Positions 1-9,908 of a stretch of DNA of 32,361 bases are shown here, one piece after another. The first letter of the stretch is position 1; every line of letters begins with the position of its first letter. A program made the position numbers and the translations under genes. Source of the stretch: Campylobacterales bacterium (GTDB lineage: Bacteria; Campylobacterota; Campylobacteria; Campylobacterales; Sulfurimonadaceae); NCBI GenBank assembly GCA_026390165.1, contig JAPLGM010000032.1, positions 51,715 through 84,075 of the forward strand, written 5' to 3'. The notes below the pieces were generated by a model. That model was not told the DNA's origin and did no database searches. It saw nothing but the letters and a program-made list of their open reading frames with translations.

Positions 1-980
<980 letters not shown>

Positions 981-981
<1 letters not shown>

Positions 982-1009
982 TCTGGCTTTTGCCAGATAA
1001 TCGTTTTTT
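981..1009 (+). terminator. Rho-independent terminator after icd
   Basis: A perfect 7-bp stem (ATCTGGC at 981-987 with GCCAGAT at 992-998) closes a four-T loop and is followed after five bases by a run of six T at 1004-1009. It overlaps the last base of the icd stop codon. It separates icd from the mdh-to-oorC operon. Confidence 0.75.
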
Positions 1010-1093
1010 ATCTGTAGATTCTTACTCTATAGATAAAAGGCGATAGATTATCGTCTGAGGTTTAACTCTCTTAACCTATGCTTCTAAGTGTTT

Positions 1094-1122
1094 TTAGAGA
1101 TAAAAATAGTGTTGAGTATAAT
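1094..1122 (+). promoter_or_regulatory. Probable sigma-70 promoter for the mdh-oorC operon
   Basis: A perfect TATAAT at 1117-1122 lies 40 bases before the chosen mdh start, with T-rich DNA but no good -35 box at 1091-1099. Weak -35 elements are usual in Campylobacterota promoters. The site lies inside the longer open frame that begins at 1078, which argues that the true mdh start is downstream of it. Confidence 0.55.
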
Positions 1123-1161
1123 GAAGAGAGTGACCCTTATTTTGACACTAGGAGTTCAAAA

Positions 1162-2118
1162 ATGGTTAAAGGTAAACGTGTCGGAATCGTAGGAGCTGGA
1201 AATGTAGGCTCTACAATTGCCTATTCACTTGCGATGTTAGGTAGTTGTCATGAAATTATTTTACGTGATAATAAGATGGAAATTGCCAAAGGTAAAGCTC
1301 TTGATATGTCACAAGCAGCAGCAGCCGTACGCTCTCACACCGTAGTGAGTGTTGCGGAAAAAATGTCTGATTTAACCGATTGTGACATTGTCGTTATTAC
1401 GGCGGGGAGTCCACGTCTTCCGGGGATGAGTCGTGATGATTTGTTGATGATTAATGCCAAAATTACCCGTGAAGTGGTTGAAGGTATTGCAAAATACTCC
1501 CCTAATGCCATTATTATTATGGTTTCTAATCCGCTGGATGTAATGACCTACGTTGCCCTTCGTGAAAGTGGATTTGAACGTAGCCGTGTTATCGGTATGG
1601 CAGGAATTTTGGACAGTGCGCGTATGGCGGCATTTATCCAAGAAAAACTGGGTTATGGTGGTGGACAAATCCGTGCATCGGTTATGGGGGGACATGGGGA
1701 TGATATGGTTCCATTACCTCGTTATTCAACGGTTGCAGGAGTTCCCCTCTCTGATTTGTTGAGAGAAGATGAGATTGAAGAGATCGTTCAACGGACACGA
1801 AAAGGTGGCGCTGAGATAGTGGCATTACTGCAAACAGGATCAGCCTATTACGCCCCTGCAAAATCAACGGCTATTATGATTGAAGCAATCTTGAAAGATA
1901 CCAAACAAATTCATCCCTGTGCCGTCTATTTAGACGGTGAATATGGTTATTACGATGTAGTCAGCGGTGTTCCTGTTATGCTGGGAGCAAATGGGGTTGA
2001 AAAAATTATTGAAATTACATTGGATGATTCTGAAAAAGAGATGTTTGCTAATTCATGTGCATCGGTGCAAACCTTAATTGATACCCTTAATACCAACAAA
2101 TTCTTTGAAGGAGTGTAA
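1162..2118 (+). CDS. mdh: Malate dehydrogenase (LDH-like family)
   Basis: NAD-dependent interconversion of malate and oxaloacetate; in the reductive TCA cycle it reduces oxaloacetate to malate. The protein is 318 residues, the usual length. Visible motifs are the Rossmann loop GAGNVGST at residues 11-18, the substrate loop with SRDDLL, VSNPLD, and the catalytic histidine in GGHGDDMV (His178). The frame is open back to an ATG at 1078, but ATG 1162 is preferred: it has AGGAG at 1150-1154, lies 40 bases after a consensus -10 box, and gives a family-typical N-terminus ([13 protein letters not shown]). fumC follows two bases after the stop, so the two are co-transcribed and probably translationally coupled. 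LDH is an alternative for this fold, but the TCA context supports MDH. Confidence 0.93.
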   Translation: MVKGKRVGIVGAGNVGSTIAYSLAMLGSCHEIILRDNKMEIAKGKALDMSQAAAAVRSHTVVSVAEKMSDLTDCDIVVITAGSPRLPGMSRDDLLMINAKITREVVEGIAKYSPNAIIIMVSNPLDVMTYVALRESGFERSRVIGMAGILDSARMAAFIQEKLGYGGGQIRASVMGGHGDDMVPLPRYSTVAGVPLSDLLREDEIEEIVQRTRKGGAEIVALLQTGSAYYAPAKSTAIMIEAILKDTKQIHPCAVYLDGEYGYYDVVSGVPVMLGANGVEKIIEITLDDSEKEMFANSCASVQTLIDTLNTNKFFEGV

Positions 2119-2120
2119 GT

Positions 2121-3512
2121 ATGGATTTTCGTGTAGAAAAAGATACCATGGGAGAAGTTCGAGTTCCGAATGATACCTACTGGGGAGCGCAAACACAGCG
2201 TTCATTAGAAAACTTTCAAATCGGTGAAGAGAAAATGCCGTATGAAATTACCCGTGCATTTTCTCTTCTGAAAAAAGCGGTGGCATTGGTCAATTGTGAC
2301 CTTGGAATGCTCTCCAAAGAAAAAGCTGATGCAATAGCGCAAGCAGCGGACGAGATGTTAGCGGGTAAGCTTGATGCTAATTATCCCCTTGTCGTATGGC
2401 AAACAGGCTCTGGTACACAATCTAATATGAATAATAATGAAGTTTTGGCTTCTCGTGCGACTGAAATTTTGGGTGGTGACTTTAGAACTCAAAAATTGGT
2501 TCATCCTAATGATGATGTCAATAAATCACAAAGTTCAAATGATACGTATCCTACTGCATTGCACGTTGCAGCGATTATTGCCGTTGAAACACGTCTTCTC
2601 CCCGCGATTGACCATTTGCGTGCAACACTTGATGCAAAAGCCCAAGCGTTTAGCGATATCGTTAAAATTGGACGTACCCACTTGCAAGACGCAACCCCTT
2701 TAACTCTTGGTCAAGAGATTAGCGGTTGGGTTGAGATGCTCAATAAATGCGAAAAAATGGCAAAAACGTCACTCGAATCCGTTCGTGAGCTTGCTCTTGG
2801 TGGAACGGCTGTTGGTACGGGATTGAATGCTCATCCAGAACTTGGAGAGCGTGTAGCAGCAAAACTTACAGAGCTTACAGGGCATCAGTTCGTAACGGCT
2901 TCCAATAAATTTCATGCACTTACCTCTCATGATGCTCTTGTTTTTGCGCACGGTGCACTTAAAGCATTGGCCGCAGATATGATGAAAATTGCCAATGACG
3001 TTCGCTGGTTGGCGTCAGGTCCTCGTTGCGGTATCGGCGAAATTACGATTCCTGAAAATGAGCCGGGTTCTTCGATTATGCCCGGTAAAGTTAATCCGAC
3101 ACAAAGTGAAGCGGTAACGATGGTTGCCTGCCAAGTGATGGGAAATGATGCAACGATTGGATTTGCAGCAAGCCAAGGAAACTTTGAGCTGAATGTCTTT
3201 AAACCCGTTATTGCTTATAACTTCTTGCAATCGGTCCGTTTACTCGCGGATTCAATGAATTCGTTTAATGACAATTGTGCGGTAGGTATTGAGCCAGTAC
3301 GGGAGCAGATTGACCATTATCTTAATAATTCACTGATGCTCGTTACCGCCCTTAATCCGTATATTGGATATGAGAATGCAGCAAAGATTGCAAAAACAGC
3401 GCATAAAGAGAACTCCACATTGAAAGAAACGGCGGTAAAACTTGGTTTACTGAGTGCAGAAGATTTTGATAAATATGTCATCCCTGAAGAGATGACAAGA
3501 CCTATAGCGTAA
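2121..3512 (+). CDS. fumC: Fumarate hydratase class II
   Basis: Reversibly hydrates fumarate to malate; an iron-independent cytoplasmic homotetramer of the aspartase/fumarase superfamily. It has 463 residues, normal for FumC. The superfamily signature [11 protein letters not shown] is present at about residues 315-325, with [13 protein letters not shown] near the N-terminus and [10 protein letters not shown] in the middle, all of which line the active site. The ribosome-binding site AAGGAG at 2108-2113 lies inside the end of mdh. Aspartate ammonia-lyase shares the fold, but the fumarase-type [16 protein letters not shown] and position between mdh and sucC make fumarase the clear choice. Class I fumarases (4Fe-4S) are not seen here. 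Confidence 0.94.
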   Translation: MDFRVEKDTMGEVRVPNDTYWGAQTQRSLENFQIGEEKMPYEITRAFSLLKKAVALVNCDLGMLSKEKADAIAQAADEMLAGKLDANYPLVVWQTGSGTQSNMNNNEVLASRATEILGGDFRTQKLVHPNDDVNKSQSSNDTYPTALHVAAIIAVETRLLPAIDHLRATLDAKAQAFSDIVKIGRTHLQDATPLTLGQEISGWVEMLNKCEKMAKTSLESVRELALGGTAVGTGLNAHPELGERVAAKLTELTGHQFVTASNKFHALTSHDALVFAHGALKALAADMMKIANDVRWLASGPRCGIGEITIPENEPGSSIMPGKVNPTQSEAVTMVACQVMGNDATIGFAASQGNFELNVFKPVIAYNFLQSVRLLADSMNSFNDNCAVGIEPVREQIDHYLNNSLMLVTALNPYIGYENAAKIAKTAHKENSTLKETAVKLGLLSAEDFDKYVIPEEMTRPIA

Positions 3513-3532
3513 ACTTAAACAGGAGGAATGGA

Positions 3533-4702
3533 ATGAATATACATGAATATCAAGCAAAAGAGTTATTCAAAAAATACAATGTCCCCACACCACGTGGTCA
3601 CATTGCGTTTACACCCGATGAAGCAGTAAAAGCTGCTCAAGAATTGGGGGGATCTATTTGGGTGGTAAAAGCTCAAATTCATGCAGGCGGACGCGGTTTG
3701 GGCGGCGGTGTAAAACTAGCTCGTTCGACAGAAGAAGTACGTTCTATAGCTAAAGAGATTCTTGGTATGCAATTGGTGACTCACCAAACAGGACCAGAAG
3801 GAAAACTCGTTCAAAAGGTTTACATCGAAGAGGGTGCAGATATTAAAAAAGAATATTATCTTGGACTGCTTCTTGATCGTGCACTTGAAATGCCGATTAT
3901 GATGGCATCCACAGAGGGGGGTATGGCAATCGAAGACGTTGCTCATAATACTCCGGAAAAAATTATCAAAGTTTCTATTGATCCTTTGATAGGTTTCCAA
4001 TCCTTTCATGGGAGAAAATTGGCATTTGGCCTTGGACTTCCGACAGAAGAGATCAATAATTTTATTAAATTTGCATCGGCATTGTATAAAGTTTATATGG
4101 ATCATGATGCAGAGATGATTGAGATTAATCCTTTGGTCAAAACAGGTGATGGGAAATTTTTGGCACTGGATGCTAAAATGGGCTTTGATAATAATGCCCT
4201 CTACCGTCAAAATCAAGTCAATGAGATGCGTGATTTGACCGAAGAGGAGCCAACAGAGATCGAAGCAGATAAGTACGGTCTTAGTTACATCAAACTGGAT
4301 GGGAACGTTGGTTGTATGGTTAATGGAGCTGGTCTTGCGATGGGGACGATGGACACCATCAACTACGAAGGTGGAAAACCGGCAAACTTCTTAGATGTTG
4401 GCGGTTCGGCGAGTGCTGAAACGGTTGCAAAAGGGTTTGATATCATCTTGAAAGATCCAAATGTAAAAGCAATTTTTGTTAATATTTTTGGTGGAATTGT
4501 CCGTTGTGACCGTGTTGCTAACGGTATTATTGAAGCAACAAAAATTACTAATGTAAATGTACCGGTCATCGTTCGTCTCGATGGAACAAATGCTATCGAA
4601 GCGGCAGAAATTTTAAATAATGCTGGGATTGTAAATATCATAGCGGCAACGGATCTTGCAGACGGTGCACGCAAAGCCGTAGCAGCAGCGAAAGGGGAAT
4701 AA
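3533..4702 (+). CDS. sucC: Succinyl-CoA synthetase, beta subunit (ADP-forming)
   Basis: Forms succinyl-CoA from succinate, CoA and ATP (reversible), supplying 2-oxoglutarate synthase further down the same operon. It has 389 residues with the standard N-terminus [12 protein letters not shown], an ATP-grasp domain ([12 protein letters not shown] near residues 43-54, then EINPLVKT and a metal-binding LALDAKM), and a C-terminal CoA-ligase domain carrying [11 protein letters not shown] strong AGGAGG at 3521-3526 precedes the ATG by six bases. The alpha subunit starts three bases after the stop, as expected for partners made in equal amounts. Confidence 0.95.
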   Translation: MNIHEYQAKELFKKYNVPTPRGHIAFTPDEAVKAAQELGGSIWVVKAQIHAGGRGLGGGVKLARSTEEVRSIAKEILGMQLVTHQTGPEGKLVQKVYIEEGADIKKEYYLGLLLDRALEMPIMMASTEGGMAIEDVAHNTPEKIIKVSIDPLIGFQSFHGRKLAFGLGLPTEEINNFIKFASALYKVYMDHDAEMIEINPLVKTGDGKFLALDAKMGFDNNALYRQNQVNEMRDLTEEEPTEIEADKYGLSYIKLDGNVGCMVNGAGLAMGTMDTINYEGGKPANFLDVGGSASAETVAKGFDIILKDPNVKAIFVNIFGGIVRCDRVANGIIEATKITNVNVPVIVRLDGTNAIEAAEILNNAGIVNIIAATDLADGARKAVAAAKGE

Positions 4703-4705
4703 TCA

Positions 4706-5581
4706 ATGTCTATTTTGGTCAACAAAGATACAAAAGTTATCGTTCAAGGGTTTACAGGAAAAGAGGGGTCATTTCACGCTGAACAATGTATGGCGTATGG
4801 TACTAAAATCGTTGGAGGTGTCACTCCAGGCAAGGGTGGTCAAGAGCATCTTGGTCAACCTGTTTTTAATACGGTTTCCGAAGCAGTTGCCGCTACTGGG
4901 GCAACCGTTTCTATGATTTTTGTTCCGCCTGCTTTTGTCTCTGATGCCGTTATGGAAGCAGCAGACGCTGGGATTACCCTTGCGGTTATTATTACCGAGG
5001 GTGCGCCGGTGAAAGATATGATGTATGCAAAAGCATACGCTACAAAAAAAGACATGATGACTATCGGGCCAAACTGTCCAGGAATTATTACCGCGGATGA
5101 ATGTAAAATTGGTATTATGCCAGGCTTTATTTTCAAAAAAGGGAATGTTGGTTTGATCTCTAAATCAGGGACGTTGACGTATGAATCAGCGAACCAAGTC
5201 GTCAAAGAGGGATTTGGAATCACAACGGCTGTCGGTATCGGTGGTGACCCAATTATTGGTTTAAGTTACAAACAACTTCTCCCGATGTTTGAAGCCGATC
5301 CTGAAACACATGCCATTGTTATGATCGGTGAAATCGGTGGTGATTTGGAAATTCAAGCGGCTGCGTATATCAAAGAGCATATTACAAAACCCGTTGTAGC
5401 CTTTATCGCGGGTCAAACAGCACCAGCGGGTAAACGTATGGGGCATGCGGGTGCTATTATCTCTGGAAGTGCTGGTACAGCGCAGGAGAAAATGGCAGCA
5501 CTTGAAGCAGCGGGCGTTAAAGTAGTTGTTTCTCCAGCAGATATTGGAAAAGCAGTTGCAGAGGTAATGGCTAAATTATGA
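4706..5581 (+). CDS. sucD: Succinyl-CoA synthetase, alpha subunit
   Basis: Partner of SucC; it binds CoA and carries the phosphohistidine intermediate. It has 291 residues. The N-terminal CoA-binding Rossmann domain shows [12 protein letters not shown], the middle has [10 protein letters not shown] and [10 protein letters not shown], and the active-site histidine is His247 in [14 protein letters not shown] ahead of the ATG lies in the sucC tail. The stop TGA at 5579-5581 overlaps the ATG of the next gene (5578-5580), so the small HMA protein is translationally coupled to SucD. Confidence 0.95.
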   Translation: MSILVNKDTKVIVQGFTGKEGSFHAEQCMAYGTKIVGGVTPGKGGQEHLGQPVFNTVSEAVAATGATVSMIFVPPAFVSDAVMEAADAGITLAVIITEGAPVKDMMYAKAYATKKDMMTIGPNCPGIITADECKIGIMPGFIFKKGNVGLISKSGTLTYESANQVVKEGFGITTAVGIGGDPIIGLSYKQLLPMFEADPETHAIVMIGEIGGDLEIQAAAYIKEHITKPVVAFIAGQTAPAGKRMGHAGAIISGSAGTAQEKMAALEAAGVKVVVSPADIGKAVAEVMAKL

Positions 5582-5871
5582 TTCATGTTCTTGAAGTGGC
5601 TAATGTACGTTGCAGCGGATGCGCGAATACCATTACGAAAGAGCTTCAAGACGCTGGATTTATTCAGGTAAGTGTTGATCTTTCATGTGAGCCACGGAAA
5701 GTAACAATAGAAAGTGTGAATGAAGAGCAATTGGCACATATTAAAGCGATATTAAGAAGATTGGGTTATCCTCTTACCTCAGAGGAAAACAGTGCTCTTG
5801 ATAGTGCTTCACTAAAAGTTAAGAGTCTTCTCTCTTGTGCTGTTGGTAAATTTTCAAACGAAAAAAGTTAA
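5578..5871 (+). CDS. Small heavy-metal-associated (HMA) domain protein
   Basis: A 97-residue protein whose first ~70 residues match the ferredoxin-like HMA fold of copper chaperones and P-type ATPase metal domains: a beta strand, then the metal loop [10 protein letters not shown] with Cys12 and Cys15 (the CxxC pair), a helix, and a closing helix-strand around [10 protein letters not shown] serine-rich tail contains one further cysteine (SLLSCAVG). The normal GMTCxxC is VRCSGC here, so the methionine before the first cysteine is missing. The start overlaps the sucD stop (ATGA) and oorD follows 27 bases later, so it is made with the succinyl-CoA/2-oxoglutarate enzymes. A metal or Fe-S related role for the Oor complex is an inference from position only; a simple Cu(I) chaperone is the main alternative. 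Confidence 0.8.
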   Translation: MIHVLEVANVRCSGCANTITKELQDAGFIQVSVDLSCEPRKVTIESVNEEQLAHIKAILRRLGYPLTSEENSALDSASLKVKSLLSCAVGKFSNEKS

Positions 5872-5898
5872 ATTAATCTTAAATTGTGAGGAGAATAG

Positions 5899-6228
5899 AT
5901 GTTTAAAACGACTAACCCAGGTAATGTCCCCGTATGGGTCAACACTGACAACTGTAAAGCGTGTGATATTTGTGTATCAGTATGTCCATCGGGTGTACTA
6001 GGTATGCGTTATGAGCCTACATCAACTTTGGGTGCTATGATCTCTATTGATCATCCTGAAGCGTGTATTGGGTGTAATGAGTGTGAACTTACCTGTCCTG
6101 ATTTTGCTATTTATGTTGCGGATAAAGCAGATTATAAATTTGCAAAATTAACAGATGATTCAAAAGCACGTCAAGCAGCGATTGTTGCAAATAACTATAT
6201 GTCTTTAGATTTAGTGGGAGTGAAATAA
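5899..6228 (+). CDS. oorD: 2-oxoglutarate:ferredoxin oxidoreductase, delta (ferredoxin) subunit
   Basis: Electron-carrying subunit of the enzyme that reductively carboxylates succinyl-CoA to 2-oxoglutarate (or the reverse). It has 109 residues with two complete CxxCxxCxxxCP motifs, Cys19/22/25/29 and Cys56/59/62/66, so it should hold two [4Fe-4S] clusters. TGAGGAG sits a few bases upstream of the ATG. Its TAA stop shares one base with the ATG of oorA (TAATG), giving tight coupling. The order D-A-B-C is the one known from Helicobacter and Campylobacter Oor. Pyruvate:acceptor oxidoreductase also has such a subunit, but the SucCD neighbours and OorA/OorB features point to Oor. Confidence 0.92.
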   Translation: MFKTTNPGNVPVWVNTDNCKACDICVSVCPSGVLGMRYEPTSTLGAMISIDHPEACIGCNECELTCPDFAIYVADKADYKFAKLTDDSKARQAAIVANNYMSLDLVGVK

Positions 6229-7382
6229 TGGCACGTGAAGTAATTTCTACCGGTAATCAATTATCGGCATTAGCAGCATTTGATGTTGAGTGTATGTTTT
6301 TTGGTGGCTATCCAATTACCCCTTCATCGGAAGTAATGCATGAGATGTCTGATCTTTTACCAACGGTTGGTGGTAAATTTATCCAAATGGAAGATGAAAT
6401 CGCAGGTATTTCTGTCGCACTTGGTGCATCAATGGCAGGTACAAAAGCCATGACAGCAACATCAGGACCGGGTATTTCTCTTAAAGCAGAGCAAATCGGT
6501 CTTGCATTTATTGCTGAAATTCCATTGGTTATTGTCAATGTTATGCGTGGTGGTCCATCAACAGGTCTTCCAACTCGTGTATCACAAGCGGATATCGGGC
6601 AAGCGCAATATCCAACACATGGTGACTATGCTTCTATCACTCTTTGTGCGGGTTCATTGGACGAATGTTATACTGAGACGGTTCGTGGTTTCAATCTTGC
6701 AGAAAAATATATGACTCCCGTTTTTGTCCTCTTAGACGAAACTGTTGGGCACATGCACGGTAAAGCTGTTATCCCTGATTTAGAAGAGGTTAAAGCAAAT
6801 ATCGTTCGTCGTAAGCGTTATGATGGGCCAAAAGAAGAGTATAAACCGTATAAAGCAGAGATGAATCAACCTGCTGTTTTGAATCCAATGTTTGAAGGGC
6901 ACCGTTATCACATTACAGGTCTTCACCATGGTGAAACAGGTTTCCCAACAGAAGACGCAGCACAATGTCAATTCAACATTGAACGTCTTGTTGGAAAAGT
7001 CAATACCGTTGCGGCAGAAAATGATGGGTTAGATGATCTTCCAGATTATGAAGAATTTATGTTAGATGATGATTGTGACGTTGTTTTGATTGCATACGGT
7101 TCAATCAGTCGTGGGGCAAAAGAGGCGGTTGTTAAACTTCGTGCGGATGGGATCAAAGCAGGGCTCTTTAGACCTATTATGTTGTGGCCAAGTCCTGCTA
7201 AGCGAATGAAAGAGATCGGCGATAAATTTGATAAAATTTTTGTTACTGAGCTTAATATGGGTCAATACCTAAAAGAGATCGAACGTGTTATGGGTCGCAA
7301 TAATTTTGGTACCCTACACAAAGCAAACGGTCGCCCAATTGCACCACTTGAAATGGTAGCTAAAGTTAAGGAGATGTTCTAA
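6228..7382 (+). CDS. oorA: 2-oxoglutarate:ferredoxin oxidoreductase, alpha subunit
   Basis: Core subunit of Oor; with OorB it forms the thiamine-diphosphate active site. It has 384 residues. The N-terminal domain shows the family motifs GYPITPSSEVMH, QMEDEIAGISVALGASMAG and TATSGPGISLKAE, followed by a transketolase-like C-terminal half with VVLIAYGSISRGAKEAV. Start and stop overlap both neighbours by one base (TAATG at 6226-6230 and 7380-7384), so D, A and B are probably translated as a unit. In this group of autotrophs Oor is one of the CO2-fixing, ferredoxin-dependent, oxygen-sensitive steps. Confidence 0.93.
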   Translation: MAREVISTGNQLSALAAFDVECMFFGGYPITPSSEVMHEMSDLLPTVGGKFIQMEDEIAGISVALGASMAGTKAMTATSGPGISLKAEQIGLAFIAEIPLVIVNVMRGGPSTGLPTRVSQADIGQAQYPTHGDYASITLCAGSLDECYTETVRGFNLAEKYMTPVFVLLDETVGHMHGKAVIPDLEEVKANIVRRKRYDGPKEEYKPYKAEMNQPAVLNPMFEGHRYHITGLHHGETGFPTEDAAQCQFNIERLVGKVNTVAAENDGLDDLPDYEEFMLDDDCDVVLIAYGSISRGAKEAVVKLRADGIKAGLFRPIMLWPSPAKRMKEIGDKFDKIFVTELNMGQYLKEIERVMGRNNFGTLHKANGRPIAPLEMVAKVKEMF

Positions 7383-8236
7383 TGGCTTTTAATTATGATC
7401 AATATTTACGTGTAGAGAAAATGCCAACACTATGGTGTTGGGGTTGTGGCGATGGAGTAATCCTTAAAGCGTGTATCCGTGCTATCGAAAAAATGCAATG
7501 GGATATGGATAAAGTCTGTGTTGTATCAGGGATTGGTTGTTCTGGTCGTTTTAGTTCATATATCAACTGTAATACCGTACACACAACACATGGTCGTACA
7601 ATTGCATACGCAACGGGTATCAAATTGACTCGTCCTGATGCGCATGTTGTTGTCGTTGCAGGAGATGGTGATGGACTTGCTATCGGTGGTAATCACACCA
7701 TTCATGGTTGTCGTCGTAATATTGATTTGAATTTTATTCTTATCAATAACTTTATCTATGGTTTGACCAATTCACAAATCTCTCCAACAACTCCACAAGG
7801 TATGTGGTGTGTGTCGGCGCAAAACGGTAACATTGACCCAACTTTTGATGCGTGTAAACTTGCTATTGGAGCAGGGGCAACATTTGTAGCGCGTGAGTCT
7901 ATGCTTGATCCTAAAAAATTGGAAAAAATCTTTGTAAAAGGGTTCTCTCATAAAGGATTCTCATTTATGGATGTTTTGTCAAACTGCCATATCAATCTTG
8001 GTCGTAAAAACAAAATGGCAAGTGCGATGGAAAATCTTCAATGGATTGACAGTATCACCACATCATTAAAAAAATGGGAAGCGCTTCCAGCGGAAGAGCA
8101 AATGAATATTCTTCCAACGGGTGTTTTACGCGAAGTAGTACAACCTGAGTATTGTGATATGTACGAAATGGTTATCGCAGCGGCACAAGGCAAACGTGGA
8201 AAGATTACACAAGACGATTTTGCGAAAAAAATCTAA
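7382..8236 (+). CDS. oorB: 2-oxoglutarate:ferredoxin oxidoreductase, beta subunit (TPP-binding)
   Basis: Thiamine-diphosphate-binding subunit of Oor, 284 residues. The TPP/Mg motif is VAGDGDGLAIGGNH (residues 92-105), followed after the usual gap by ILINNFIYGLTNSQ. Cys19 and Cys22 (LWCWGCGDG) and Cys53 (GIGCSGR) match cysteines that ligate a cluster in two-oxoacid:ferredoxin oxidoreductases. SPTTPQG in the specificity region is also family-typical. The start overlaps the oorA stop; oorC follows nine bases after the stop. Confidence 0.93.
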   Translation: MAFNYDQYLRVEKMPTLWCWGCGDGVILKACIRAIEKMQWDMDKVCVVSGIGCSGRFSSYINCNTVHTTHGRTIAYATGIKLTRPDAHVVVVAGDGDGLAIGGNHTIHGCRRNIDLNFILINNFIYGLTNSQISPTTPQGMWCVSAQNGNIDPTFDACKLAIGAGATFVARESMLDPKKLEKIFVKGFSHKGFSFMDVLSNCHINLGRKNKMASAMENLQWIDSITTSLKKWEALPAEEQMNILPTGVLREVVQPEYCDMYEMVIAAAQGKRGKITQDDFAKKI

Positions 8237-8245
8237 GGAGAAACC

Positions 8246-8809
8246 ATGAGAAGTACTATACGATTTACAGGAGTAGGTGGACAAGGGGTTCTCCTTGCTG
8301 GTGAAATTATGGCTGCTGCCAAAATTAAACTGGGTGGTCATGGTCTAAAAACTGCTACGTACACGTCACAAGTTCGTGGCGGTGCAACCGTTGTTGATAT
8401 TACATTGGATGATACTGAAATTTTTTATCCATATGCAAATGAAGGTGAAATTGATTTCATGTTATCGGTTGCAAACGTCAGTTATCAGCAATTTAAAAAT
8501 GGTGTTAAACCAGGTGGAATCATTGTTGTCGAGCCAAACTTGGTGCATCCAACCGAAGAAGATAGACAAAAATGGATCATTGTTGAGATTCCTATTATTA
8601 CAATTGCAAAAGAAGAAGTGGGTAATGTAATTACTCAATCCGTAGTTGCACTTGGTATCACCAATGAGTTTACAGGTGTTCTTGATCCTGAAACACTTCG
8701 TGAAGTAATGCTTTCAAAAGTACCTAAAAAGGTGCATGATGTAAACAATAAAGCATGGGCGCTCGGTATCCAATACGCCAAAGAGGCTAAAGCTAAATTG
8801 GGAATGTAA
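8246..8809 (+). CDS. oorC: 2-oxoglutarate:ferredoxin oxidoreductase, gamma subunit
   Basis: Gamma subunit, 187 residues, of the fourth Oor domain type. The N-terminus FTGVGGQGVLLAGEIMA is the family hallmark, followed by TYTSQVRGGATVVDI. AAGGAG lies seven bases before the ATG. It is the last gene of the operon; a strong hairpin follows ten bases after the stop. It is needed for complex assembly and probably helps bind CoA, as in other members of the family. Confidence 0.92.
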   Translation: MRSTIRFTGVGGQGVLLAGEIMAAAKIKLGGHGLKTATYTSQVRGGATVVDITLDDTEIFYPYANEGEIDFMLSVANVSYQQFKNGVKPGGIIVVEPNLVHPTEEDRQKWIIVEIPIITIAKEEVGNVITQSVVALGITNEFTGVLDPETLREVMLSKVPKKVHDVNNKAWALGIQYAKEAKAKLGM

Positions 8810-8818
8810 TTTCTACCC

Positions 8819-8848
8819 TATTATATGCAGTATTGCCTGCATATAATA
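8819..8848. terminator. Hairpin between convergent oorC and the RTX-like gene
   Basis: A perfect 12-bp stem (8819-8830 with 8837-8848, core TATATGCAG/CTGCATATA) with a six-base loop TATTGC lies between the oorC stop and the stop of the minus-strand gene at 8855. Neither side has a long T run, so a standard intrinsic terminator is not proven. A second pairing, TATTGCC at 8831-8837 with GGCAATA at 8861-8867, is mutually exclusive with the first. Confidence 0.5.
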
Positions 8849-8854
8849 TTGTCA

Positions 8855-9808
8855 CTAAATGGCAATATCCAATCCAAATATAGGTTTGGCTTCTCCCGAT
8901 TCTGTAATCGCAACCGAGGTATCTTTAAGGCGTGCTTGCGTCGTATTGGTGCTATCGTTGAAGTCAAACTCCCCTTTCACCGGCTGAAGCGACAAAGCAC
9001 CGATCCCTACTTCTTTAAGTGAAACGAGACGATCGCTCTGATCGGTTTTAATCCAGATTTTAAGCGCTTTAAACTGGGTATCATTTTCATCAATCCAACC
9101 GTTTTTATCATCATCCAGTGCTCTAAGTTCGTTAAATCCGCTACCGCTTTGCGGGCCAAAAAGTTCCTTGCCACTATTGATCTTCCCATCCCCGTTTTTG
9201 TCCAGTGCCAAAAAGCCGCTCTCTCCGGAGAGGAGAGGGATGTTTTCCACTCCTCCCCCCTCTATCAGATCAAATCCGAACCGTCCATTTCCGATCGGTG
9301 ATCCGCCATCAAGCGAAATGACTAACGGATCGCTTAATGCATCTCCTGCTCTAAATGAGCTGCTTTGTGTCAGATTAAATTCACGATTAAATTGGAGGTT
9401 AAGGGAAAATTCCATCTTCTTCCCATCTTCCGTTACTATCTTACCCGAAAGATTCATTGCAAGGGACTGCTCCTCATGTAGCGAATAGGAACTCGTGGCT
9501 TCCATCCCCCACCCGACTCTGGGTGCTCCCCCCTCTTTTTGGAGCTGTAATGTTCCGTTTCCTTCGGCATGAAACGAAGATACGGTAATTTTTTTCCCCA
9601 TCAATTGCTCCAAAACGGCAGCAATCGCCCGAAGCTTCGGATCAAGTATCTCTTCTTCAGCATTTTGTGTATCCTGCTTTTCCGGTGATACTGTCCCCGC
9701 TTGCTGAGCCATAGCCGTCTTTTGCATGCGAACCGACTCCTTCATCTCTTCTGAACGGATATGCGTCATACTGCTTGTACTTTCTAACGTACTTGAACTA
9801 ATTTTCAT
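8855..9808 (-). CDS. Calcium-binding RTX-like/EF-hand-like protein
   Basis: Function unknown. The 317-residue protein starts at ATG 9808; 19 extra upstream codons lack a better start. Residues 1-60 are Ser/Thr/Gln-rich and look unstructured; 60-155 hold an amphipathic beta-rich stretch; 160-275 resemble the calcium-rich domain found near the C-termini of large RTX-type proteins: PLVISLDGGSP, GRFGFDL, then the Ca-loop DKNGDGKINSGKELFG (203-218) and a second loop DDDKNGWIDENDTQF (232-246), followed by LKIW and a SLKEVGIGALSL segment. No signal peptide, membrane helix or nonapeptide repeat is visible. Many Campylobacterota carry such stand-alone proteins. Its stop faces the oorC terminator. It could be a type I secreted protein or an intracellular calcium-binding protein; I cannot tell. 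Confidence 0.7.
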   Translation of the reverse strand: MKISSSTLESTSSMTHIRSEEMKESVRMQKTAMAQQAGTVSPEKQDTQNAEEEILDPKLRAIAAVLEQLMGKKITVSSFHAEGNGTLQLQKEGGAPRVGWGMEATSSYSLHEEQSLAMNLSGKIVTEDGKKMEFSLNLQFNREFNLTQSSSFRAGDALSDPLVISLDGGSPIGNGRFGFDLIEGGGVENIPLLSGESGFLALDKNGDGKINSGKELFGPQSGSGFNELRALDDDKNGWIDENDTQFKALKIWIKTDQSDRLVSLKEVGIGALSLQPVKGEFDFNDSTNTTQARLKDTSVAITESGEAKPIFGLDIAI

Positions 9809-9908
9809 GCCAGACACCCTTTTTTTTAGATTAGTTAATATCGTCAAAAATAGCCAGAATCTCAAATCTCCTTAGGGGAGGGGGCGAGGTTGCTTTTTCA
9901 TCCGACAG

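Noticed and set aside
1078-1161. Longer mdh start at 1078
   Set aside because: It has no ribosome-binding site, it would place a consensus TATAAT inside the coding region, and it adds 28 residues not expected in the family. ATG 1162 has AGGAG and a typical N-terminus.
3716-4216. 166-codon open frame on the minus strand inside sucC
   Set aside because: It lies antisense to a well-supported gene, has Cys/Phe-rich shadow composition and no ribosome-binding site. Other long antisense frames in the window were dropped for the same reasons.
8825-9488. Plus-strand open frames over the RTX-like gene
   Set aside because: They are shadows of the minus-strand gene, whose calcium-loop motifs are clear.
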